Positions 19,901 through 29,652 of a stretch of DNA of 34,977 nt are shown here, piece by piece (positions within the stretch are counted from its first letter, which is position 1; each line of letters begins with the position of its first letter). Under the pieces are notes generated by a model. The model had not been told where the DNA came from and did not search any database. It saw only the letters and a list, made by a program, of their open reading frames with translations. A program made the position numbers and the translations under genes. This stretch comes from Lentibacillus juripiscarius JCM 12147 (GTDB taxonomy: Bacteria; Bacillota; Bacilli; Bacillales_D; Amphibacillaceae): assembly GCA_001311805.1 (NCBI GenBank), contig BBCA01000030.1, positions 1 to 34,977 of the forward strand, in the 5' to 3' direction.

Positions 19901-22768
19901 GCTGGTTTATGAAAGAAAAACTTGGTAAAGGGAAAATTAAAAAAGAACTGAAAAAATACCTGAAAACAAAGGATAAAATCGAAACGGATGAATTGGAATC
20001 CATTATTACCGGCATTCGGGATATACAGGAGAAACAAGAATTTCTGCAGCAACACGATGATCGCATGAATAACTATTTCCCTGTTTTATGGAATGATGGA
20101 GCCGGAATGTGGGACGAAATGGAAGAAGCCGTACAATGGATGGCAGACGTCCGATCAACCATCAACGAATTGCAGCCGTCCCGTGATACACTGGCAGCTA
20201 TGGCACAAAATCTGCAGGAACATAAGCAGCAGCTGTCGACTTCTCAAATGAAACAGCAAATGAACGCTTATACAACGGGATATGAAGACATCATGAAACA
20301 CTGGGAAACGGTTGAGAAGGAATTAGTTGCAGCGGATTTACATGAGCCTGAACAGCCGGATTGGGCAAACTACGTCAAAGATAAGGCTGCCTACTTGTTG
20401 GAAGCATTGCCACAGCTGAAGGATAACTGTAAGCTGGCTAGCGTTATCCAGGAGGCGGAATCATTTGGATTACACCATGTGACGAAACCATATTTGGCAG
20501 GAGAACTTGGCTATCATGAACTTCTTCTCGCCTATTTGTACGGATTTTACCGTATCCGGATCGATGAAGAAATCTCAAATAATGAACGTTTATCACAGTT
20601 TTCGAAAGCAAGCTTTGAGAATAAGCTCGACAACTTTTACAACCTTGATGATGAAATCAGTGAACTGACAAAAATTGAGGTATATGTGAAATTAATGGAT
20701 CGTATTCCTGATTTGCTGAATAATGCCATTGAAAGTTCAGAACCCGGCATTCTGGCGAAGGCTATTAAAAGTAAAGGTAGAGGCATTGCCATTCGTCAGT
20801 TATTTGACAGGATTAAAAATCTGCTGCCGAAAATCAAACCTTGTATGCTGATGAGTCCATTGTCCGTTGCCCAATATCTTGATCCATCATTTCCAAAATT
20901 TGATCTAGTTATATTTGATGAAGCATCACAACTTCCAACCAGTGAAGCAATCGGAGCTATGGGACGAGGGAAAAACGTCATTGTTGTTGGTGATCCTAAA
21001 CAATTGCCGCCAACGGATTTCTTTGGCACCAAACAGGAAGAGGATAATTTTGACCTGCAGGACCTGGAAAGTGTTCTGGACGATAGTCTTGCGATACGGC
21101 TGCCGCAAAAACACTTAAGGTGGCATTACCGGAGTGAACATGAAAGTCTCATTTCTTTTTCCAATAATCAATTTTATGAAAACAAACTCGTCACCTTCCC
21201 ATCGATTGATGATATTCACTCACGGGTATCTTTCCGAAATGTGGGTGGTGTCTATGACCGTGGGAAAACGAAACAAAACAAATGGAAGCAGAAGCTATCG
21301 TCGATGAAATTTTCACAAGACTGGCGGGCCCGGAAAAACAGCATGAAAGTATTGGTGTTGTGACATTCAGTCAGCCGCAGCAAACACTAATTGAAGATAT
21401 GATTGATGAACGACTTAAACAGGACGCCTCTCTGGAGAAATATTTTACCGATGAAGTTCAGGAGCCTGTCTTTGTTAAAAACCTGGAAAATGTTCAGGGT
21501 GATGAACGGGATATTATTCTCTTTTCTGTTGGATACGGCCCTGATCAAACCGGAAACATGTACCTGAATTTCGGACCGTTGAATCGTGATGAAGGCTGGC
21601 GCCGTCTAAATGTGGCCGTTTCCCGTGCCAAAAAAGAAATGATGATTGTTGCATCCATGGAACCGGATCAAATTAACCTATCACGAACCAAAGCGGACGG
21701 CGTGCATAGTCTGAAAGCATTCATGGAATTTGCCAAAAAAGGAAATCTATCATTAAACATGGAAAGCCGAATAAATAGCAAAAAGGCAAATTCCAACGTC
21801 ATCATTCCCAAAATACAGAAAGCACTGCAGAATCACGGTTATCAGGTGGAAACAAACGTCGGTAACAGTGCCTTCAAAGTTGATCTGGCAGTCGTTGATA
21901 AAAATAACAATGGACAATATTTAGCCGCCATTCAGCTGGATGGCCACCGATATGCGAGCCGCACCACAACGCGTGACCGCAATAAATTGGGTGACGTCAT
22001 GCTTAGCAGATTAGGCTGGCATATTATTAAAGTCTGGTCAGTGGAATGGTGGCACAACGAGGAAAAACAAATGGAGGAATTGTTAGCCCGGCTTGAAGCA
22101 ATCGAAAAGCAAATGGTGGCAGATAGCAAGCCGGAAGCGCCGCCCGAAAAAGAAGAGGAATCCATTCGTGCTAAAATTGATGAGCTCGCCATACCTGAAG
22201 AAGCGAAACAGGAAGAAACCCTTTATGAACCGGCTGTGCTGGAAGAGGTTGATTTGCCAACTGATGACTCTACTCGTACGAAGGCACACCAATCATCCGG
22301 GAACAAATCAAGCAAGTTATCAATCAAGAAGCACCGGTCAGCTTTTCCAGATTAACCAAATTAATTATCAATGCCTGGGGATTCTCAAGAAGTGGTACCA
22401 AGCTGGAAAGAGTCATCCAAAACACCCTAACCAATTCGGGATCTTACGAAACAACGGAAGAAAAAGGGAAATTTATTTGGGTAGATGAAGAGCAATTCAA
22501 AACCTACCGTGACTTTCGAGTGACGAAACACGAGCGCAGAGCATTGCAGGATATCAGTAAGATCGAATATGCTAATGGCGTACACAACATAATGAAAGCG
22601 GCACTTCGCCTGCCAAAAGCCGATTTGGTACGCGAAATATCCAAACAGCTCGGATTCAGCCGCACCAGCAATAATACAGAGAAGTACGTCCAGGAAGCTA
22701 TTGATCTAAACGTTGATAAAGGATGGCTTACAGAAGACGATGAAGGAAATATTGAACTAAAGGAATAA
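16962..22768 (+). CDS. Giant DUF4011/DUF3320-type SF1 helicase-nuclease with transglutaminase-like domain (frameshifted)
   Basis: About 1935 aa reconstructed. Domains in order: a beta-rich N-terminal region; a transglutaminase-like segment with GTCLDLSLLYAACAEA (Cys near residue 216) and RDHAYPAFW (His near residue 244); the DUF4011 signature YWQNKLIDMSLRNNLLNYR (near 18100); SF1 helicase Walker A LHGPPGSGKSQTITN (near 19010); a long coiled-coil insertion (about 19200-20800); motif II LVIFDEASQLP and motif III VVGDPKQLPP (near 20910-21010); motifs V-VI with VQGDERD and LNVAVSRAKKE; a Vsr/DUF559-like nuclease domain (FKVDLAVVD...YLAAIQLDG, near 21880-21950); and a C-terminal DUF3320-like winged domain. 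Frames break near 18228, 18658, 19092, 19155, 21285 and 22285. The role is inferred as nucleic-acid processing in defence, from its place beside a BREX island. The substrate is unknown. Confidence 0.72.
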
Positions 22769-22778
22769 CAGATTGAAG

Positions 22779-22811
22779 GAGCCTTAAACAGTGTGTTTAG
22801 GGCTCTTTTTG
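22779..22811 (+). terminator. Terminator of the DUF4011 helicase gene
   Basis: GAGCC-T-TAAACA pairs with TGTTTA-G-GGCTC across a GTG loop, followed by TTTTTGTTTT. It starts 10 bases after the stop codon, a standard intrinsic terminator. Confidence 0.8.
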
Positions 22812-22880
22812 TTTTACTATTCCAAGCAAAATTGGCGCAAGTCCTATTTTCATACTTGGAACAACCACCCTGTTCAAAGC

Positions 22881-23092
22881 GTGCTCAAGACCTTTTCGGC
22901 CGTTCCAACCGCTTCTTTGGTCGTGAGAAGCCTTCTCGAAACCTTTTCAGCCGTTCCAACTGCTCCTTTTGGTCGTGAGAAGCCTTCTCGAAACCTTTTC
23001 AGCCGTTACAACCGCTCCTTTGGTCGTGAGAAGCCTTCTCGAAACCTTTTCGGCTGTTCGAACCGCTCCTTTTGGTCGTGAGAAGCTCGTAC
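22881..23092. repeat. 52-bp tandem repeat, about four copies
   Basis: Three near-identical units (22923-22974, 22975-23025 and 23026-23077; 52, 51 and 52 bp) are flanked by a degenerate 42-bp unit at 22881-22922 and the start of another at 23078. Each full unit opens with GTGAGAAGCCTTCTCGAAAC, holding a GAGAAG-C-CTTCTC hairpin, then CCTTTTC and a pyrimidine-rich half ending in TGGTC. The unit length is not a multiple of three and no start or ribosome site fits, so it is probably non-coding. No gene is seen from 22816 to 23172. Confidence 0.8.
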
Positions 23093-23172
23093 TGTCGTAC
23101 ACATCACCCCCTTTCACTAAAAAAGGAGTGAGCCACCACCCATTTTCATCATGTTTCCTTATAAACGCTTTC

Positions 23173-24582
23173 TTATATTGTTCCTCCCCAATTAATCAAG
23201 ACACTAATGACTAAAGCAATCCAAGATATACAGAGTGCTATAATGACAAATGGAAAAATGTACCGAAGCCACCTTCCATAAGGAACCTTACATAATCCAA
23301 GCATTGCCATTAACCCACCTAATGTAGGGGAAAATATGTTAGTAAGACCGTCACCAATTTGGAATGCCAAGATTGTCGATTGCCGTGTAATGTCTAACAT
23401 ATCACCAACGGGTATCATAATTGGCAACGTAACTAATGCCTGGCCACTGCCACTTGGAATGAAAATATTAATAATCGACTGGGATATGGTCATGAATACA
23501 GCAGCCAACGTGGTTGGTAAATACTCCAGTACGGAGAATAGACCATGAGCAACGGTATCACTGATATTTCCCTTGTTCAACACCACTTGTGTCGCCATTG
23601 CAACACCAATCAGAATAGCTGCTAATGCACTAGGTTTAAGCGCTTCTGAAAACACATTAGCGATTTGACTGGAATTCATTCTCGCAATAATCCCACTGAC
23701 AATGCCTATCATGAGAAATATCGCAGCAACTTCATTAATATACCAGCCTTTTGCAAAAACGCCAAAAAGCATAATCGTAATCCCTGTAATAAGCACAAGT
23801 AACATCGCAATATCCTGTTTGCTCATCTTATACGAGTCAAGGGGTTTACTAAGCTGCATGTCCCGGACATCGACGTCATTAGCAAGACCTTTCTCCCGGT
23901 CCTTTAATATCTTTTTAAAATATCGGACATTATAATAAGCTAATACAGATAAAGTGAGAACCACTAAAATACTTCTAAAAAGCCACCCTGAAAAAAGTTG
24001 CATTTCCGCTAGCTTATGCCCTACACCTACCGTATAAGGATTGAACGGAGAAAGACCAAATCCTACAAGCACGCCGCCTATTCCAATACCCGCTCCGAGC
24101 ATTGCATCTCCACCAATGGCGACACTTAATAAAACAGCAATTGGAATAAGGGCAATATTATTTTCAAGTCCGATGAATATTCCGAAAAGGCCGTAAACAA
24201 AAGTCATAATAACAACAATAAGGAATCGCCTTTGAATTCCAATTTTACGAACGAATGTCCCAATTGTATTTTCAAGCATTCCTGTTTTTTCCAGAAGTCC
24301 AAACATCATTGCCGCGGCAAATGTGATAAAGACGATGTCCGCCATTTCCTGGAATCCTTCAGGAATGGAAGTAAATAAGTCCATAATACCAACAGGACTG
24401 TTCTCTACATATTCAAACGATCCCGGAATGGTTCGGGTTTCGCCATCAACGGTTTCCCTTTCATACGATCCGGCCGGAATAATATACGTCAAAATAGCTG
24501 CAGCAACAACAATATAAAATAATAATGCCAATGGATGTGGAATGCGATCCAATAATTTTTTACTTTTCTTTTCATCCTTCAT
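23173..24582 (-). CDS. yfcC: YfcC-family membrane transporter
   Basis: The only long gene in the window with an unbroken frame: 469 aa from ATG 24582, six bases after AGAGGTGA (an ATG six bases earlier sits too close to that site). It has about 12 hydrophobic segments, beginning with LALLFYIVVAAAILTYIIPAGSYE. The conserved GIGIGGVLVGFGLSPFNPYT and IPSGSGQALVTLPIMIPVGD repeats are typical of the YfcC/DcuC-like C4-dicarboxylate carrier superfamily. The protein sits in the cytoplasmic membrane and probably moves an organic acid, amino acid or small peptide by ion coupling. Its SAM-I riboswitch leader points to a methionine- or sulfur-related substrate, which is inference. The stop is TAA 23173-23175. 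Confidence 0.82.
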   Translation of the reverse strand: MKDEKKSKKLLDRIPHPLALLFYIVVAAAILTYIIPAGSYERETVDGETRTIPGSFEYVENSPVGIMDLFTSIPEGFQEMADIVFITFAAAMMFGLLEKTGMLENTIGTFVRKIGIQRRFLIVVIMTFVYGLFGIFIGLENNIALIPIAVLLSVAIGGDAMLGAGIGIGGVLVGFGLSPFNPYTVGVGHKLAEMQLFSGWLFRSILVVLTLSVLAYYNVRYFKKILKDREKGLANDVDVRDMQLSKPLDSYKMSKQDIAMLLVLITGITIMLFGVFAKGWYINEVAAIFLMIGIVSGIIARMNSSQIANVFSEALKPSALAAILIGVAMATQVVLNKGNISDTVAHGLFSVLEYLPTTLAAVFMTISQSIINIFIPSGSGQALVTLPIMIPVGDMLDITRQSTILAFQIGDGLTNIFSPTLGGLMAMLGLCKVPYGRWLRYIFPFVIIALCISWIALVISVLINWGGTI

Positions 24583-24648
24583 GTACATTCACCTCTTGTT
24601 GTAAGTATTGCTGGTATATCTATAGGGTTTGAAGTTTTGCTTTAATTC

Positions 24649-24660
24649 TTATGCTGTCAT
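24649..24660 (-). other. Three-codon leader ORF with strong ribosome site
   Basis: AAGGAGG, six bases, then ATG ACA GCA TAA, between the riboswitch terminator and the yfcC start. It may be a chance or vestigial start, for example of a gene whose body was deleted, or a small leader peptide. Confidence 0.3.
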
Positions 24661-24708
24661 TGATTTCCTCCTTGTTGATTAGCTAATCTCATAAATTTAT
24701 AGATAGAT

Positions 24709-24741
24709 ACAAAATAGCCTCTTTCAATGGGAAAGAGGCTA
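24709..24741 (-). terminator. SAM riboswitch terminator
   Basis: An 11-bp stem TAGCCTCTTTC/GAAAGAGGCTA (24715-24725 with 24731-24741) followed on the minus strand by TTTTGT. It lies directly 3' of the S-box aptamer and before the yfcC ribosome site, as expected for transcriptional attenuation. Confidence 0.8.
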
Positions 24742-24753
24742 AAATCTATTCGC

Positions 24754-24861
24754 CTTATCTCCCAGAATAAAAAAAACTATCCTGCAGGAATTGGCACCTT
24801 TCCTTCTAATAAGGAGGTTGCCGGACGTCAACGGGCCTGTCCCTCGGTCACTCTTGATAAG
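24754..24861 (-). promoter_or_regulatory. SAM-I (S-box) riboswitch aptamer
   Basis: Read on the minus strand it shows the S-box core in order: CTTATCAAGAGTGACCGAGG, GACAGGCCCGTTGACGTC, CCGGCAACCTCC, AAGGTGCCAATTCCTGCAG, then a closing GATAAG that pairs with CTTATC to form P1 (24856-24861 with 24754-24759). High SAM should favour the downstream terminator and lower yfcC expression. Other genes under S-boxes in Bacillaceae serve methionine and cysteine metabolism. Confidence 0.92.
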
Positions 24862-24902
24862 CATAAATTATAAAATTATAAGGTTACGTTAATGTTGAAA
24901 TA

Positions 24903-24930
24903 ATTATATAGTTGGGAGACTTTTTGTCAA
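24903..24930 (-). promoter_or_regulatory. Sigma-A promoter of the S-box/yfcC transcript
   Basis: On the minus strand, consensus TTGACA (24925-24930), a 16-bp spacer and consensus TATAAT (24903-24908). The start point would fall about 35 bases before the riboswitch P1 stem. Such a strong promoter fits control by attenuation rather than by an activator. Confidence 0.8.
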
Positions 24931-25121
24931 CGGGTATAAAGCGATTTTGTTGGGAGGTGTCGATTACAATCGAATGGATGGGTGTTTATAGTCCGGAAAA
25001 ATCAGTAAATATTCTTTTCCCTACTTAGTAACATCCTGCATATTGATGGACATATCGAAAATCTTTTTAAAACGTCTTCTATATTAGTCATCGATAGATT
25101 TCGGCATGTTTATCATCTGCA

Positions 25122-25184
25122 GGCGATAAGACCCCCACATTTGTGAAGGGCTTTAGCCCAGAAATAAATGGGGGATGAATCGCC
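25122..25184. repeat. Long nested hairpin resembling an IS200/IS605-family end
   Basis: Outer stem GGCGAT/ATCGCC (25122-25127 with 25179-25184), middle stem CCCCCA..TTT/AAATGGGGG and inner stem GGGCT-TT-AGCCC, all nested within 63 bases. Subterminal hairpins like this, with GGGGGATGAATCGCC-type sequence, occur at IS605-type right ends and in the RNA scaffolds of their TnpB proteins. No tnpA or tnpB ORF is present in the 24931-25403 gap, so at most this is a solo end or a miniature element. Confidence 0.4.
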
Positions 25185-25403
25185 TTCGGACAAGGGATGA
25201 CTTTTGCCATCTAAATTGTCCGACCATTTAAGTAATACGTTCATCCTATAATATTGTAGACAATTCGTGTAGCCCTCTTTTTCCAACCAAAAAGATCTAA
25301 ATGAAATCGAACAAATGTTTGAGTTATTGGTAGTAATAGTGTATAATAACATTAAATATATTAGCATACTTAAATAGTCTTAAAGCACCAAAACAATCCT
25401 TTA

Positions 25404-26438
25404 CTACTCTGCCCCGAAACGGAACACGGTTTGTTTCTGATACTCTTCTCCCCCTTCCAACATCACACCCGGAAAGTCTTTCTCATGCAGGGAGGCGGGT
25501 GATGCCTGGGTTTCAAAACAAACCCCTAAATACTTTTTGATGCCCCTTCTAATAAAGCAAGTCCAGCTTCTAAATTGTTGGCTGTATACATTACCATTCC
25601 AGGCTGATCCGTTTCGATAGTAAGGACACGACCGCTGCTCTCATCTTTTACTGTTACGCTTTCCTCTTTATTATGATCATTAAATATAAAATAATGATCA
25701 TAACCATTGCCCACGATTTTGTTTTGCTTATTACCAGCTATAATGCCATCCTCCAGTTTACGGCCTTGCCTGAAATCAAATGAGGTCTCCTCCACATTTA
25801 CTCGTTTTCCAGTTGCAATCAATTCTGCATCGAGCTCTACAAATTGTTGACTATCAACCGTAACCTGATGCCCATGAACCGTGTCACGTAAATTCCCTGA
25901 CAAATTGAAATACGAATGATTCGTTAACGCAAGAGGAGTTGTTTGATCCGTGTACGCCCAGTAGTCCAGTACTAGTTCATTGTCATTTGTTAAAGTGTAG
26001 GTAACGGCTACCTTCACATTCCCTGGATAACCGTTTTCCCCATCTTGACTAAAATAACGAAGCTTCACTCCAACACTATCATCTAATTCAAATGGTTCTG
26101 CGTCCCAAATGACATGATGAAACCCGTTTGTTCCACTGTGCAAGTGATTTCGTCCATCATTCGCTTCAAGTTTGTACAACTTTCCATCAATGGACAAACT
26201 AGCATTTTTATTCGTCCAGCCACCCGTCCAATCGTAGCACCTAAAAATGAGGATTTGATACATAATCATCAGTATTTCGGTAACCTAACACAACGTTTTC
26301 AATCTTTCCATTCCGATCTGGTGTCATTATTTTTGTTATGACTCCACCATAATTTAATACATGCACTTCCATCCCCTGGTCACTTTTTAGAACATAAACC
26401 GTCCAAGTATCATTTAAATTTTCTTCTTTGATATTCAT
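25404..26438 (-). CDS. galM: Aldose 1-epimerase (frameshifted)
   Basis: About 345 aa, the usual mutarotase length. The start is ATG 26438 with GGAG eight bases upstream. Motifs: VLNYGGVITKI, then GATIGRVAGRI, NHLHSGTNGFHHVIWDA, LTNHSYFNLSG with the catalytic-site His, NGYDHYFIF, and at the end CFETQASPASLHEKDFPG. Frames break near 26250 and 25535. It interconverts alpha and beta anomers of aldoses. Last in the xylose cluster, it would feed alpha-xylopyranose to xylose isomerase. Confidence 0.88.
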
Positions 26439-26530
26439 ATCGTCAGCTCCATTTTGTTTTTAAAAGAAAAGAGAAAGGACACGGTTTCCCTGGTCCTCCC
26501 TCCTATTTATTGATGATTAGGCTTTACCTT

Positions 26531-27964
26531 TTATTCATTGTTTACCTTTACCGGCTCCATTTGTTTATTTTTCCTTTCCCCCCATAAACTCTCTAATTGC
26601 TCTAATGATTTACCCTTAGTTTCCGGAACCATCTTCCATACGAAAATAGCAGAAATAACACTCATTAAACCATAGAATCCATACGTTAACCCTCCACTAA
26701 CATCAATCATCGCAGGATAGGTTGATGAGATAAAGAAGTTTGCTGCCCATTGAGCTGCAACTGCAAAGGCCATTGCTTGTCCCCGGATCTTGTTAGGGAA
26801 TATTTCAGATAGTAATACCCAACATATTGGTCCCCATGACATCATGAAGGAAGCCGTATATAATATGATAAAAATCAATGTCCATAATCCAAAGACTTCA
26901 TTTTGAGCTAGTACTGCGACACCAAACATTCCAATAGCCATTCCGATAGAACCGATCATTAAGAGTGGTTTTCGCCCCCATTTATCTACTGTTCGAATAG
27001 CTACAATTGTAAATCCTACATTGACGACTCCCATTATAACTGTTTGAAGCATTGAGGCATTTTCCCCTGCACCCATGCTTTCAAAAATACGTGGTGCATA
27101 ATATAAGGCAACATTAATACCAACAAATTGTTGGAAAACTGAAAGCAGAATCCCTACAATAATGACGGTTTTCCCAAAAGAAAATAATTTCCCGGTAGAT
27201 TCTTTTGAATCTAATGATTCTCGAATATCGGATAAAACCTCTTTTGCCTTTTCTTTGGAACCATTAATTTTTGATAGAATATTTAAAGCTTGATCTTCTT
27301 TGTTTTTAGATGCCAGATACCTTGGAGTTTCAGGCACATAAAATAATAATACAAAGAATAATAATGCTGGTATCGCCTCCGAAGCAAACATAAATCTCCA
27401 ACCAATATCATTGACCCAGGCTGTTGGTTGTCCACTTGCAATACCCCAGTTAACAAAATAAAACGACTAATTGTCCAAAGATAACAGCGAATTGATACCA
27501 TGAGACTAATGTGCCTCGAATTCCTTGAGGAGCAATCTCCCCGATATATGTTGGAGAGGTTGCAGAAGCGATACCAACTCCTATACCCCCTATAATTCTA
27601 TAAAAATTGAACATAATCAATAATCCTATTGTTGGTTCATTAAACTCAAAAACAGGAACTCCGGATATGCCGATCCTAGAGCAGAAACTAAAAATAAGGT
27701 AGCAGCTAACAATAAGGAATTTCTTCTTCCTAAATTATTGGAAAAATACCCTGATATTAACCCGCCAATAATACAGCCAATTAATGCACTTGAAACCGTC
27801 AATCCGTGTATTAGTGAACTTAATCCTAAACTATCAATCAAATAATTTTCCACTGATTGCTCTGCACCGGATATTACGGCTGTATCATAACCAAATAGCA
27901 ACCCACCTAAAGCTGCAATTAAAGCAATTGAAAGCACATACGAATTATTATTTTTCTTTTTCAT
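26531..27964 (-). CDS. xylE: MFS sugar/proton symporter, XylE-like (frameshifted)
   Basis: About 475 aa with 12 predicted membrane helices. Sugar-porter signatures: LGGLLFGYDTAVISGA in helix 1, NNLGRRNSLLL in the first cytoplasmic loop, FQQFVGINVALYYAP in helix 7, VDKWGRKPLLMIG, and the PETKGKSLEQLE C-terminal motif. Frames break near 27640 and 27460. ATG 27964 lacks a strong ribosome site; GAGGGGAGG lies about 45 bases upstream, so the true start could be hidden by an indel. It probably imports xylose with protons. It has its own promoter with a cre box, separate from xylAB. Confidence 0.82.
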
Positions 27965-28036
27965 GTGATGTGTAAGGGCTAAAACAACATTGTTATGCCC
28001 TCATCCTGTCCTCCCCTCAATTTTTATTTTGAGTCG

Positions 28037-28057
28037 ATTATACTGAAGCGCTTTCTT
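28037..28057 (-). promoter_or_regulatory. xylE promoter -10 and overlapping cre box
   Basis: TATAAT on the minus strand (28037-28042) is immediately preceded by the cre-like palindrome AAGAAAGCGCTTCA (28044-28057), which fills the -35/-10 spacer. CcpA binding there should block the promoter when glucose is present. The -35 element is weak (TTATGA at 18 bp). Confidence 0.6.
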
Positions 28058-28087
28058 ATCTCATAAAAATTATTAACAGTTGGATAA

Positions 28088-28119
28088 ATGAACAGGCAAT
28101 GAAAGCAAAACCTGTTCAT
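28088..28119 (-). terminator. Possible terminator after xylB
   Basis: A 9-bp perfect stem ATGAACAGG/CCTGTTCAT (28088-28096 with 28111-28119), 14 bases after the xylB stop. The T-tract is poor, so it may be only a stabilising hairpin. Confidence 0.35.
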
Positions 28120-28132
28120 TAAGTATAAAAAG

Positions 28133-29624
28133 TTATTCCCTAAAATGCATTAAGTCCGCAGACAACGAGGCAGTCATGTCGTATATTCTTTTATATAATC
28201 CGAATAATGTTTGATACCGTCTAACATTTTCTTCAATCGGTTCATAAGTTTTTTCTTCTTGCAAAAATTCTTCCGTACATTCCCGAAGTTTCAAACCAGC
28301 CGCATCCATATGCAGCTAACATCGCAGCACCCATGCCTGGACCTTGTTCATTTGACAATTTAACGATTTTAGCGTTAAAAATATCAGCTTGCATTTGTAA
28401 CCATGTTTCATTTTTGGATCCGCCACCAATAGAAATGACGGTATCAATCCTCTTTCCTTGATCTCGAAATATCTGTACGGACTCGTTTAAAGAAAATGTA
28501 ATCCCTTCCATTACTGCGCGTACAAAATGTTTCATCTCATGAGAACTATCCATTCCAATAAAACTTCCTCGAATGGATGAATCGAAATGTGGTGTTCGTT
28601 CTCCAACAATATATGGCGTATATAACAAACCATTTGCGCCAGGTGGAACCGTATCAACATCTTCCAACAATTGGTCAAACGTCTTATCTTTCGTAAAGAC
28701 GTCTTTAAGCCATGTAAGGCTATGGCCGGCAGCTAGTGTGACCCCCATTGTATAATAGGCATCTGGTGCTCCATGGTTAAAATAATGTACTTTACCTTGA
28801 AAGTTTTTATCACCACGATTTTCATAAGCTAGAACTACCCCAGACGTTCCAGTACTAACTAATGTTTCTCCTTCTTTTAAAATTCCTGATCCAATTGCAC
28901 CGCAAGCATTATCCGCTCCACCCGCAAACATGCGTGTGGAACTGGATAAGCCTGTTTTCTGCCATTTCCGGGGTTAATGTTCCTACTGCTTCATGGGATG
29001 CTACTAACGGCGGACATAAACTATCATCTATATCTAATAAATCACAATTTTTGACTCCATTCTTTTTCATTACATCCAGCAATAGAGTCCCTGCAGCGTC
29101 TGAATACTCCATGTTTGATTTTCCAGTAAGCTTCAAACGTACATAATCCTTGGGTAATAAAAATGTCTTTGCTTTATTATAAATCTCAGGCTCATGATTC
29201 TTTACCCACAATATTTTTGGTAAGGTAAATCCTTCTAATGCAAGATTCTTCGTGATGCGAAGCAACCTTTCTTTTCCAACTGTATCGTAAATTTGTTGAC
29301 ACTCAGCTGTTGTACGTGTGTCATTCCACAGAATGGCATTCCGAAGTACTTCCTGATTCTCATTTAACAATACAAGTCCATGCATTTGTCCGGAAAAACT
29401 AATTCCTTCAATATCATCAGGATCCCCCTCGAATTGTTGAATAAGTTCAGAAAGACCTGCGACAGTTTGGTCAACCCAATCTTGAGGAGCCTGCTCGCTA
29501 TACCCTGTTTTTCTTGTATTAAGGGATAGTCTTTAGAAACTTCTTGAGTTACTTGTCCCTGCTGATTCACTAATAAAACCTTCACTGCACTCGTTCCTAA
29601 ATCAACCCCAATGACATATTTCAT
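28133..29624 (-). CDS. xylB: Xylulokinase (frameshifted)
   Basis: About 497 aa, normal for the family. ATG 29624 lies six bases after GAGGGGGG (an adjacent ATG at 29627 is also possible). FGGY-kinase motifs: VIGVDLGTSAVKVLLVN phosphate-1 loop, GISFSGQMHGLVLL with substrate-site Gln-Met-His, ILWNDTRTTAEC, GGADNACGAIGSG and SIGGGSKNETWLQMQADIFN. Frames break near 29505, 28945 and 28270. It phosphorylates D-xylulose to xylulose 5-phosphate, which feeds the pentose phosphate pathway. It follows xylA by about 25 bases, in one operon. Confidence 0.92.
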
Positions 29625-29652
29625 CATTAACCCCCCTCAGCAAGTGAATTCC

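Noticed and set aside
22881..23092. CRISPR array
   Set aside because: Units are contiguous 52-bp tandem copies without distinct spacers, and no cas gene is nearby.
22791..23214. Repetitive ORFs reading through the tandem repeat
   Set aside because: Three frames all stay partly open because of the repeat; unit length is not a multiple of three, there is no ribosome site, and the ORF start overlaps a terminator.
25113..25367. 84-aa minus-strand ORF
   Set aside because: No ribosome site or family match, and it runs through the structured hairpin; more likely chance.
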